From contig CANNLO010000324.1 of the NCBI GenBank assembly GCA_947505055.1, forward strand, positions 1 to 5,636: a stretch of DNA of 5,636 nt, in the 5' to 3' direction. Source of the stretch: Methylococcaceae bacterium. Lineage in GTDB: Bacteria; Pseudomonadota; Gammaproteobacteria; Methylococcales; Methylomonadaceae. Below are positions 1 to 5,636 of this stretch, one piece after another (position 1 is the stretch's first letter; each line of letters opens with the position of its first letter). The position numbers and the translations under genes were made by a program. Below the pieces are notes generated by a model. That model did not search any database. It worked only from the letters and a program-made list of their open reading frames with translations, and was not told where the DNA came from.

Positions 1-2
1 CG

Positions 3-1214
3 CAATTAAAAAGTAGCTGCATAGGTCTTGCACATGGTATGGGGCGAAGCTATGGTGATGTCTGTCTTAATCCCGATGGTTTTTTGTGGAATACTACAAA
101 CCTAGATCGCTTCATTAGTTTTACCGAACACACGGGTCAATTAGTTTGTGAAGCAGGCGTTCTGCTGCGGGATATCCAGCGATTGGTCATTCCGCGTGGT
201 TGGGTTTTGCCGGTAACGCCGGGTACACAACTGGTAACGGTCGGCGGCTCTATAGCCAACGATGTCCACGGCAAAAATCATCACGGGTCCGGGTCCTTTG
301 GTGGTCATGTTAAATGGATAAGATTGATTCGTACTGATGGCTCAATAATTGAATGCGGGCCGGATTTGTTACCCGATTGGTTTGCTGCGACAGTAGGTGG
401 TTTTGGACTGACTGGCGTCATCACTGATGTAGAAATTCAATTGCGCCGTGTGTCTGGTCCATGGCTGACCACTGAAACCATACCTTATGCCAATTTGGAC
501 GAGTTTTTTCAGTTGGCTGACACCTCAGAAGCTGACTGGGAACACACCGTTTCATGGATAGACTGTGTTGCTAAAGGTGGGCGCGGACTTTTTATGCGCG
601 GTAATCCAGCCGATGGTGGTACACGCCCAGAACCAACAGATCGGAAACTGACCATGCAATTCGTGCCGCCTATTTCTTTGGTTAACAGGCTGTCGCTAAA
701 GCCGTTTAACGCGACCTATTTTAATCTTAAAAAATGGCAAGCGGGACAGAGTATCGCTCATTATGAATCCTTTTTTTATCCGCTCGACAATCTGTTGGAA
801 TGGAATCGGATGTATGGACCAAAAGGTTTTTACCAGTATCAGAGCGTTGTTCCTCGTGCAGTGGGGAAGGATGCGGTGCAGGCCATGCTAAAGGAAATTG
901 CCGGTTCTGGAGAGGGTTCATTTCTGGCTGTACTAAAAACCTTTGGCAACCGCCAACCTGTAGGCATGATGAGTTTTCCGCAGCCCGGCGTGACACTGGC
1001 GCTGGACTTTCCCAACAAGGGTGAACGGACGCTGAAGCTTTTTGAGCGGCTTGATGCTATCGTTCGTGAAGCGGGTGGCAGAATTTATCTTGCCAAAGAT
1101 GCGCGTATGCCGCGTGACTTATTCGAAGCTGGCTATCCACGCCTTGCCGAATTTTTACAATACCGTGATCCCGGCATAAGCTCGGCACTGTCTCGGCGAC
1201 TGATTGGAAATTAA
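3..1214 (+). CDS. dprE1: DprE1-like decaprenylphosphoryl-beta-D-ribose 2'-oxidase, FAD-dependent (5' partial)
   Basis: A VAO/PCMH-fold FAD oxidase that in mycobacteria oxidises C2' of polyprenyl-phosphoryl ribose to the 2'-keto intermediate, the first half of the epimerisation to the D-arabinofuranose donor. The frame stays open to the left window edge, and the family's flavin-site motif GMGRSYGD straddles the first in-frame ATG (base 39). That ATG is therefore not the start; about 45-55 N-terminal residues are missing (the M. tuberculosis enzyme has 461). Counting from ATG 39, visible family hallmarks are Tyr5 in RSYGD, the FAD-binding stretch GGSIANDVHGKNHH at 69-82 with His77 (like His132 of the mycobacterial enzyme), FYQYQ at 264-268, VLK with Lys300, and YLAKDAR with catalytic-type Lys353 (like Lys418). 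The C-terminus ends in ALSRRLIGN, resembling the family's MARRLELL end. The cysteine attacked by benzothiazinones is Ala321 here. The reductase partner starts 3 bases downstream. Family assignment is firm; the exact lipid substrate is inferred. Confidence 0.93.
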   Translation, partial: QLKSSCIGLAHGMGRSYGDVCLNPDGFLWNTTNLDRFISFTEHTGQLVCEAGVLLRDIQRLVIPRGWVLPVTPGTQLVTVGGSIANDVHGKNHHGSGSFGGHVKWIRLIRTDGSIIECGPDLLPDWFAATVGGFGLTGVITDVEIQLRRVSGPWLTTETIPYANLDEFFQLADTSEADWEHTVSWIDCVAKGGRGLFMRGNPADGGTRPEPTDRKLTMQFVPPISLVNRLSLKPFNATYFNLKKWQAGQSIAHYESFFYPLDNLLEWNRMYGPKGFYQYQSVVPRAVGKDAVQAMLKEIAGSGEGSFLAVLKTFGNRQPVGMMSFPQPGVTLALDFPNKGERTLKLFERLDAIVREAGGRIYLAKDARMPRDLFEAGYPRLAEFLQYRDPGISSALSRRLIGN

Positions 1215-1217
1215 AAA

Positions 1218-1973
1218 ATGTCAGAGAATAAAAAAAGAATCGTCATTATCGGCGCAACCTCTGCTATCGCCGAGAAATGCGCCCGTTTGTGGGTTAAAAA
1301 TACTGAGATCGATTTGACATTAGTCGGTCGTGATTTTGAGAAAACAGAGCGCGTGGCCGCAGACCTGCGGGTGCGCAGTCCACACTCTGACATAAGGGTA
1401 CTTAAAGCAGACTTTATAGCGCCACTCGCAATTCAGCAACTCGTCGATAGGATTGTTGCAGAAGGAGTCGTTAATACTGTGCTGATAGCACATGGTTCAC
1501 TGCCGGATCAAGCCGTTTGTCAGCAGGATTTGACGGAGTGCAGCGAAGCGCTGACCGTTAATGGCATTTCCCCAGTTTTATTTGCCGAGGCCTTTGCCGG
1601 ACATATGCAAAAAGCCAATCAGGGCACCTTGGCAATCATTGGTTCGGTGGCGGGTGATAGAGGCCGAAAATCAAATTATGTCTATGGATCTGCCAAAGGA
1701 CTGGTTATGCGCTATGTACAGGGTCTTCAACACCGCTTGGCAAATACCGGTGTCAAAGTAATTCTTATTAAGCCCGGCCCCACCGATACGCCAATGACTA
1801 GGCATCTAAAACAACAAGGTGCAGGGCTAGCTAATGTGGAAGACGTTGCAAAGGAAATCGTAAAAGCAATAAGCAAAGGCAAGCCGGTTGCTTATGTTCC
1901 TGCTAAATGGGCTTTAATTATGATGGTCATACAGCATTTGCCGAATTTTATTTTTAATAAGATTGAAATATAA
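1218..1973 (+). CDS. dprE2: DprE2-like short-chain dehydrogenase/reductase
   Basis: A classical SDR of 251 residues (the mycobacterial DprE2 has 254), expected to reduce the 2'-keto sugar made by the DprE1-like oxidase with NAD(P)H, completing ribose-to-arabinose epimerisation on the polyprenyl phosphate. The Rossmann glycine motif is at 12-18 (GATSAIA, with alanines at the second and third glycine positions), followed by Asn115, Ser143 and the catalytic Tyr156-x3-Lys160 inside NYVYGSAK. IKPGPTDTPM at 184-193 is the usual post-catalytic PG loop. The amphipathic C-terminal tail with MMVIQHLPNFIFNKIEI is strikingly like the DprE2 tail (MMVLRHIPRSIFRKLPI) and separates it from generic SDRs. ATG is preceded by a weak GGA at 1206-1208. 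Its position 3 bases after the oxidase stop agrees with the heteromeric DprE1/DprE2 pair. The function is inferred from this pairing and the motifs. Confidence 0.92.
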   Translation: MSENKKRIVIIGATSAIAEKCARLWVKNTEIDLTLVGRDFEKTERVAADLRVRSPHSDIRVLKADFIAPLAIQQLVDRIVAEGVVNTVLIAHGSLPDQAVCQQDLTECSEALTVNGISPVLFAEAFAGHMQKANQGTLAIIGSVAGDRGRKSNYVYGSAKGLVMRYVQGLQHRLANTGVKVILIKPGPTDTPMTRHLKQQGAGLANVEDVAKEIVKAISKGKPVAYVPAKWALIMMVIQHLPNFIFNKIEI

Positions 1974-1984
1974 ATTTTTAATCT

Positions 1985-1989
1985 GAGGG
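1985..1989 (+). promoter_or_regulatory. Possible ribosome binding site with poor spacing
   Basis: GAGGG sits in the only real gap of the window (1974-2007) but touches TTG 1990 and is 18 bases from ATG 2008, so it suits neither candidate start of the membrane-protein gene well. It may still help recruit ribosomes. Weak initiation would fit a membrane glycosyltransferase made in small amounts. Confidence 0.35.
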
Positions 1990-2007
1990 TTGGACAAAAA
2001 CATTATT

Positions 2008-3996
2008 ATGAAAATAGAAAAATCGATTCAAAGAATATACTGTTCGTACTGGTCACAGGCAACGCTGCTTATTATCATCATAATTTCGCTTGTTGCTTCA
2101 AGTTGGACTGTAATTGATACTATAAATTACGAAGTTGGCGACTTCGCTGCAAATAGTCTGCTTGTACAAGATGCAAAGTCCCTACACCTTTTAACTGGGA
2201 ATTATTCGCGGGTTGGATTTAACCATCCTGGCCCAGCTATCCTGTATGTTTTGGCCTTCGGTGAACTGATTTTTTATGACTGGCTGAATATTGTAAAGTC
2301 ACCCTTTTCAGGACAGTTAGTTGCGGTAGCTTTTTATAATGGTTTTTGGATATTTTTAATATTTAAGCTCCTTAATAAAGTTACTAAGTCAGTCCCCGCT
2401 ACCGCACTAGCCACTTCAGTTTTCTTGCTGGCTACCTCATTATTTAATGACCAGTTTTTTATGGGTATATGGTTTCCTTATTTGTATTACTTTCCATTTG
2501 TTATATTTATTATTTCGGCATCGAGACTCCTAAATGGACATGCTGATTCACTTCAGTCACTTGCTATAAGTACGGGATTTTTAATTAATGGTCATGTATC
2601 GTTTGTTGCCATTATTGGGATAGTTTTGCTTATAGCCTTTGCATATAATCAATTTATTTTTAGGGAAGTTAACAGTAATAAGCTTTTGCTGAGTAGAGTT
2701 TTTGTTGTTGAAAATAAAAAGGTCATATTGATTTTTTTTGGGATTATATTTTTATTTCTTGCTCCGTTATTGCTGGAAACCATAATTCATTTTCCTGGCC
2801 CAATAGCAGACTATAAATCCTTTGCTGGGGGTCATAAACCCAATACAGGTGTTCAATCAATTAATTTTTTGAGCGTTTATTGGGGAGGAATACCAACCCT
2901 ACTGATGGGATGTGGGATAATTTTTCTAATTAGCTGCACAAAATTTGAATCGTCGGAATTAACAGAAAACGTAAAATCCGTAAATATTATTATTATTTCA
3001 GCAACTATTGCTTTATTTTTTTACGCAAAATATGGGATTGATTATTTAGATCAACCATACATAGCTTATTTCTATTATACAGTGCCGGCACTTACCATAT
3101 CCCTTGTGTTTTTAAGCGCTTATCAATTAACTAAAATAAACTACAAACTCAGTTTCGTAATTGTTTTTTCATTCCTATGCTTGTACGGTGTCTATAGGAA
3201 TAATAAGGTTTCTGTAAATGCACATTTATACAATCAGCCCGAACTGGTTAATCTGTATAAATCATTAAGGGACCTAAGTGCTGATGGTAGGCTTGTCTTA
3301 GACTTGGATAATACCAATGATTGGGCTGCTGTATGGTCTAGTATTCTCGGTGTTGAGGCATATACAAAAAGAAATGAAATAGATTTGTTCTGTATAAACA
3401 GAAATTGGCATATTTCATTTACAAAATCGTCTATTTGTACTTCGGAAGAACTCAAGTCAAATAGGCATCTTATTGTGCATAAGACGTTAAAAACTAAAGA
3501 TTCTATTACATCACCTTTAATTGAGAGTTTTGGAATTTCTTTCTATGATCCTGTTAGTCCTCAAATTGTAATTGGCCTGGGTTATATTGGTGTCTCTATC
3601 TATCCACAGTTATTTAGTGATTTCTTTTTACGGTCAGGTTGGTCGTCTCCTGAGAAAGAATTTGTTTGGTCTCTGGGGAATGAATCGCATTTGGCAGTTA
3701 GGCTTATAGCTGGTTTTTCTGGAACAATATCATTAGACTTAGATGCATTCCTCCCTAATAAAGATTCTGAGCAAGAGGTTTCGATTTATATAAATAACAG
3801 CTTTAATTCTAGGTTAAAATTTATGCAACAAGATAATCGTAAAATGATCACTCTATCTTTTCAAAATATTAGTGATGAATATCTAGATATTACATTCATT
3901 GTTAAGAATCCACTTTCACCACAAATGGCAGGACTCTCTCCTGATTCGAGATTATTAGGGATTGCATTATATGGATTTAAGATTAAGGGGAATTAA
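2008..3996 (+). CDS. Polytopic membrane protein, putative GT-C-type glycosyltransferase (candidate arabinofuranosyltransferase)
   Basis: A 662-residue integral membrane protein that I do not recognise as a named enzyme. From ATG 2008, roughly 11 hydrophobic segments lie between residues 17 and 396 (first at about 17-36, last at about 380-396). The first extracytoplasmic loop has the acidic pair Glu42/Asp45 (EVGD), then YSRVGFNHPGP (66-76), an HPGP loop motif found in uncharacterised GT-C-like proteins. GT-C enzymes use polyprenyl-phosphate sugars and place a catalytic Asp/Glu in this loop, so Asp45 or Glu42 is a candidate. The part after about 405 is soluble and probably periplasmic, ending in a separate beta-rich domain. 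Its place directly after dprE1/dprE2 suggests it transfers the D-arabinofuranose they provide, but a flippase or polymerase-like role is possible. The gene is much more AT-rich than both neighbours. An alternative TTG start at 1990 adds six residues; it abuts a GAGGG at 1985-1989 with no spacer, so ATG 2008 is preferred, though its own SD is weak. Confidence 0.72.
   Translation: MKIEKSIQRIYCSYWSQATLLIIIIISLVASSWTVIDTINYEVGDFAANSLLVQDAKSLHLLTGNYSRVGFNHPGPAILYVLAFGELIFYDWLNIVKSPFSGQLVAVAFYNGFWIFLIFKLLNKVTKSVPATALATSVFLLATSLFNDQFFMGIWFPYLYYFPFVIFIISASRLLNGHADSLQSLAISTGFLINGHVSFVAIIGIVLLIAFAYNQFIFREVNSNKLLLSRVFVVENKKVILIFFGIIFLFLAPLLLETIIHFPGPIADYKSFAGGHKPNTGVQSINFLSVYWGGIPTLLMGCGIIFLISCTKFESSELTENVKSVNIIIISATIALFFYAKYGIDYLDQPYIAYFYYTVPALTISLVFLSAYQLTKINYKLSFVIVFSFLCLYGVYRNNKVSVNAHLYNQPELVNLYKSLRDLSADGRLVLDLDNTNDWAAVWSSILGVEAYTKRNEIDLFCINRNWHISFTKSSICTSEELKSNRHLIVHKTLKTKDSITSPLIESFGISFYDPVSPQIVIGLGYIGVSIYPQLFSDFFLRSGWSSPEKEFVWSLGNESHLAVRLIAGFSGTISLDLDAFLPNKDSEQEVSIYINNSFNSRLKFMQQDNRKMITLSFQNISDEYLDITFIVKNPLSPQMAGLSPDSRLLGIALYGFKIKGN
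3637..3996 (+). other. C-terminal beta-rich soluble domain of the membrane protein
   Basis: Residues about 544-662 of the membrane protein form a domain without hydrophobic spans. It opens with GWSSPEKEFVWSLG (544-557), continues with alternating strands (SLDLDAFLP, EVSIYINNS, MITLSFQNI, LDITFIVKN), and closes with the signature NPLSPQMAGLSPDSRLLGI at about 634-652. From memory, a GWS-x-PE start and an SP-x4-GLS-x-D-x-RxLGI end recur as a C-terminal module in bacterial surface-polysaccharide proteins, including other membrane transferases and phosphoglycerol-transferase-like proteins. A carbohydrate-binding beta-sandwich on the periplasmic side is a reasonable inference, comparable in position to the C-terminal sugar-binding domains of mycobacterial Emb arabinosyltransferases, but homology to those is not claimed. 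Confidence 0.55.
3985..3990 (+). promoter_or_regulatory. Ribosome binding site fixing a TTG start
   Basis: AAGGGG lies inside the last codons of the membrane-protein gene, six bases before TTG 3997. This good SD at good spacing, together with the absence of any in-frame ATG before the Rossmann motif of the next protein, decides the TTG start of the epimerase-like gene. The upstream stop TAA (3994-3996) touches the start codon, so the two genes are probably translationally coupled. Confidence 0.75.
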
Positions 3997-4941
3997 TTGA
4001 TTAACACTAAACTGAAAATAGTTTTACTTGGTGGAGCAGGGCTAGTAGGTCAAAATTTAGTAGCCAGACTCAAGGCCAAACGGTACATCAATATTGTCGT
4101 ACTTGATAAGCACCGTAACAATTTGGGGGCCTTAAAGCAGGTTCAGCCTGATATTATTGCTGAGTATGCCGACCTAGCTGAATCCGGTGATTGGCAGCGG
4201 CATATTGAAGACGCTGACGTGGTGGTGATGTTGCAGGCGCAAATCGGTGGCAATGATTATCAGGAGTTTGTCAGCAACAACTTGGACTCTACACGTCTGA
4301 TTCTTGGTGCCATCAAAGTCAACAAGGTTCCCTATCTGGTTCATATCAGCTCTTCTGTTGTAGAATCGGCGGCGGATGATTTTTACACCAATACCAAAAA
4401 AGAGCAGGAATGCATGGTGTTAGAGAGCGGTATCGCTTGCCCGATATTACGGCCGACTTTGATGTTCGGTTGGTTTGATCGTAAGCATCTTGGATGGCTT
4501 TCGCGCTTTATGAAAAAGATACCGGTTTTCCCTATACCAGGGCATGGACGTTACATGCGCCAGCCACTTTATGTGGGTGACTTCTGTAATATCATTATTA
4601 GTTGTATTGAAAATCGTGTTGCTAATGGCATTTACAATATCTCCGGTCACGAGAAAGTTGATTATATCGATATTATTCGTGAGATAAAACGTGCGACGAA
4701 GGCAAAAGCGTACATCATAAAGATTCCCTATAGCTTGTTCTATGTGTTGATTTGGATCTGGGGGCGTTTTGATAAAAAACCGCCGTTCACTACTCAGCAA
4801 TTGGCTGCACTCAGTACCAAAGATGAATTTGAAGTTATTGACTGGCCCGGTATTTTTGGTGTGTCCTACACGCCTTTTACCCAAGCGATTGATGAGACTT
4901 TTAACGATCCGACTTACAGTAAAGTGGTCTTGGAGTTTTGA
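3997..4941 (+). CDS. NAD(P)-dependent epimerase/dehydratase-family protein (extended/atypical SDR)
   Basis: A complete 314-residue Rossmann protein of the sugar-nucleotide epimerase/dehydratase superfamily, probably cytoplasmic. GGAGLVG at 12-18 gives the GxxGxxG dinucleotide motif, and Asp37 at the end of the second strand favours NAD over NADP. Ser118-120 (HISSSVVES) and Tyr130-x3-Lys134 form the catalytic SDR triad, and LRPTLMFG (151-158) is the usual substrate-side loop. The C-terminal part has a hydrophobic patch at about 243-257 ([14 protein letters not shown]) and an end of the type PPFTTQQL...[16 protein letters not shown], which I associate with epimerase-like proteins in polysaccharide loci rather than with GalE, RmlB or other named enzymes. 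The intact triad argues for catalysis; the substrate is unknown. It begins at TTG directly after the previous stop and ends 2 bases before the flavoprotein, so both are likely one transcript. The base composition returns to moderate GC here. Confidence 0.85.
   Translation: MINTKLKIVLLGGAGLVGQNLVARLKAKRYINIVVLDKHRNNLGALKQVQPDIIAEYADLAESGDWQRHIEDADVVVMLQAQIGGNDYQEFVSNNLDSTRLILGAIKVNKVPYLVHISSSVVESAADDFYTNTKKEQECMVLESGIACPILRPTLMFGWFDRKHLGWLSRFMKKIPVFPIPGHGRYMRQPLYVGDFCNIIISCIENRVANGIYNISGHEKVDYIDIIREIKRATKAKAYIIKIPYSLFYVLIWIWGRFDKKPPFTTQQLAALSTKDEFEVIDWPGIFGVSYTPFTQAIDETFNDPTYSKVVLEF
4932..4935 (+). promoter_or_regulatory. Ribosome binding site of the flavoprotein gene
   Basis: GGAG inside the last codons of the epimerase-like gene stands eight bases before ATG 4944. 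It supports that ATG as the start of the next gene and implies coupled translation across the 2-base gap. Confidence 0.65.
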
Positions 4942-4943
4942 TT

Positions 4944-5636
4944 ATGGGGCAACGTATTGCGGTGTTGGGGGCAGGCCCCATGGGTTTGGCGGTCGCTTAT
5001 CAATTGGCGCGTGATGGACACCGACCTATTGTCTTTGAAGCGGATGATCGAGTGGGTGGCATGACGGCGGCGTTTGATTTTTCTGGTTTATCCATAGAAC
5101 GCTATTACCATTTTCATTGCATCTCAGATCATGCTTTTTTGGCGATATTGGATGAACTGGCTTTGGCTGACAAAATGCATTGGGTAGTCACAAAAATGGG
5201 ATACTGGTTTCAGGGGCAACTGCAACCCTGGGGCAACCCAATTGCACTGCTCACGTTTAAGGGTCTGGGTCTTGTCGCCAAGTTTCGTTATGGTCTGCAT
5301 GCTTTTTTATGTACTAAACGCAATGACTGGCAGTCATTGGATCATGTCGAAGCAACCGGTTGGATCAAACGCTGGGTGGGTAAAGAAGCGTATGACGTTT
5401 TATGGCGCCGGTTGTTTGACTACAAATTTTACGATTACACCGATAATCTATCAGCAGCCTGGATTTGGAGTCGGATCCGACGTATTGGCCGGTCGCGCTA
5501 TAGTCTGTTCCGTGAGAAATTAGGTTACTTGGAGGGTGGCTCAGAAACGCTACTGCAAGCAATGCGGGCTGACATTGAAGCGCATGGTGGCGAGATTCGT
5601 TTGAAATCTCCAATTAGCAAGGTGGTCATTGAGGCA
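4944..5636 (+). CDS. FAD-dependent amine-oxidase / protoporphyrinogen-oxidase-like flavoprotein (3' partial)
   Basis: An open frame of 231 codons running off the right edge without a stop. The N-terminus [14 protein letters not shown] (GxGxxG at 9-14), Glu32 at the end of strand two and RVGGM (36-40) form a textbook FAD-binding Rossmann fold of the COG1232 / amine-oxidase superfamily. [21 protein letters not shown] at about 52-72 (ERYYHF, then D62), a KMGYWFQG stretch near 84-91 and [11 protein letters not shown] at about 194-204 match a subfamily of NAD(P)/FAD oxidoreductases often found in polysaccharide clusters beside glycosyltransferases. Family members are about 430-450 residues, so roughly half is present. 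The reaction is unknown: it could oxidise or rearrange a sugar (UDP-galactopyranose mutase shares the general fold) or act on a polyprenyl lipid. It does not look like UGM itself. It lies 2 bases after the epimerase-like gene, suggesting a joint pathway. Confidence 0.87.
   Translation, partial: MGQRIAVLGAGPMGLAVAYQLARDGHRPIVFEADDRVGGMTAAFDFSGLSIERYYHFHCISDHAFLAILDELALADKMHWVVTKMGYWFQGQLQPWGNPIALLTFKGLGLVAKFRYGLHAFLCTKRNDWQSLDHVEATGWIKRWVGKEAYDVLWRRLFDYKFYDYTDNLSAAWIWSRIRRIGRSRYSLFREKLGYLEGGSETLLQAMRADIEAHGGEIRLKSPISKVVIEA

Noticed and set aside
39..41. ATG 39 as the start of the DprE1-like gene
   Set aside because: The upstream frame is open to base 3 and encodes the first part of the conserved motif (GLAHG before MGRSYGD), so this Met is internal to a longer protein.
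727..1024. Overlapping frames on both strands inside the oxidase gene (minus 727-996, plus 800-1024)
   Set aside because: The main frame here carries FYQYQ and the VLK motif of DprE1; the shadow frames look like low-complexity, Cys/Arg/Ser-rich translations with no family features.
1990..2016. Promoter in the gap before the membrane-protein gene, with TTGGAC as a -35 box
   Set aside because: No acceptable -10 hexamer follows at 16-18 bases, and tight spacing elsewhere suggests read-through from upstream.
4447..4884. 145-codon minus-strand frame opposite the epimerase-like gene
   Set aside because: It is antisense to a gene with an intact catalytic motif set, has no recognisable domain, and breaks the one-direction operon.
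5242..5613. Short frames on both strands near the right edge (plus 5242-5523, minus 5365-5613)
   Set aside because: They overlap the flavoprotein frame 4944-5636, which has a clear FAD-binding N-terminus and conserved GYLEGG motif.
4944..5636. UDP-galactopyranose mutase
   Set aside because: The FAD-binding start is shared, but the following ERYYHF and KMGYWFQG segments fit the amine-oxidase/protoporphyrinogen-oxidase-like group better than the mutase.

Overview
The window is one tightly packed, one-direction stretch of five genes on the + strand, open at both ends. Four protein families are recognisable and the fifth protein can be described structurally. Gaps between genes are 3, about 34 (or 16), 0 and 2 bases, so this looks like the middle of a single operon. 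No RNA gene, CRISPR array, insertion sequence, promoter or terminator could be supported, and there is no gene-free stretch longer than about 35 bases.

Layout: (1) bases 3-1214, the 3' part of a DprE1-type FAD oxidase whose start lies before the window; (2) 1218-1973, a DprE2-type short-chain dehydrogenase; (3) 2008-3996 (or from 1990), a large polytopic membrane protein with GT-C glycosyltransferase architecture and a soluble C-terminal domain; (4) 3997-4941, an extended SDR / NAD-dependent epimerase-like protein starting at TTG; (5) 4944-5636, the N-terminal half of a FAD-dependent amine-oxidase/protoporphyrinogen-oxidase-like flavoprotein, cut by the window end.

How the genes may work together: in mycobacteria DprE1 and DprE2 jointly epimerise C2 of a polyprenyl-phosphoryl ribose, giving polyprenyl-phosphoryl D-arabinofuranose, the lipid-linked donor for extracytoplasmic arabinosyltransferases, which are GT-C enzymes. 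Here the same oxidase/reductase pair is followed directly by a GT-C-like membrane protein. The simplest reading is a D-arabinofuranose (or related pentofuranose) donor module with its own transferase, placed in a surface-glycan or protein-glycosylation locus. The epimerase and the flavoprotein could make or modify a further sugar or lipid; their substrates cannot be read from the sequence.

Organism: SD-led, closely spaced genes, moderate GC in the enzyme genes and typical polysaccharide-locus gene families suggest a Gram-negative bacterium, perhaps a beta- or gammaproteobacterium, but this is only an impression. The membrane-protein gene is clearly more AT-rich than its neighbours, the mosaic pattern common in O-antigen and other surface-glycan loci where the transferase is exchanged while housekeeping sugar genes stay.
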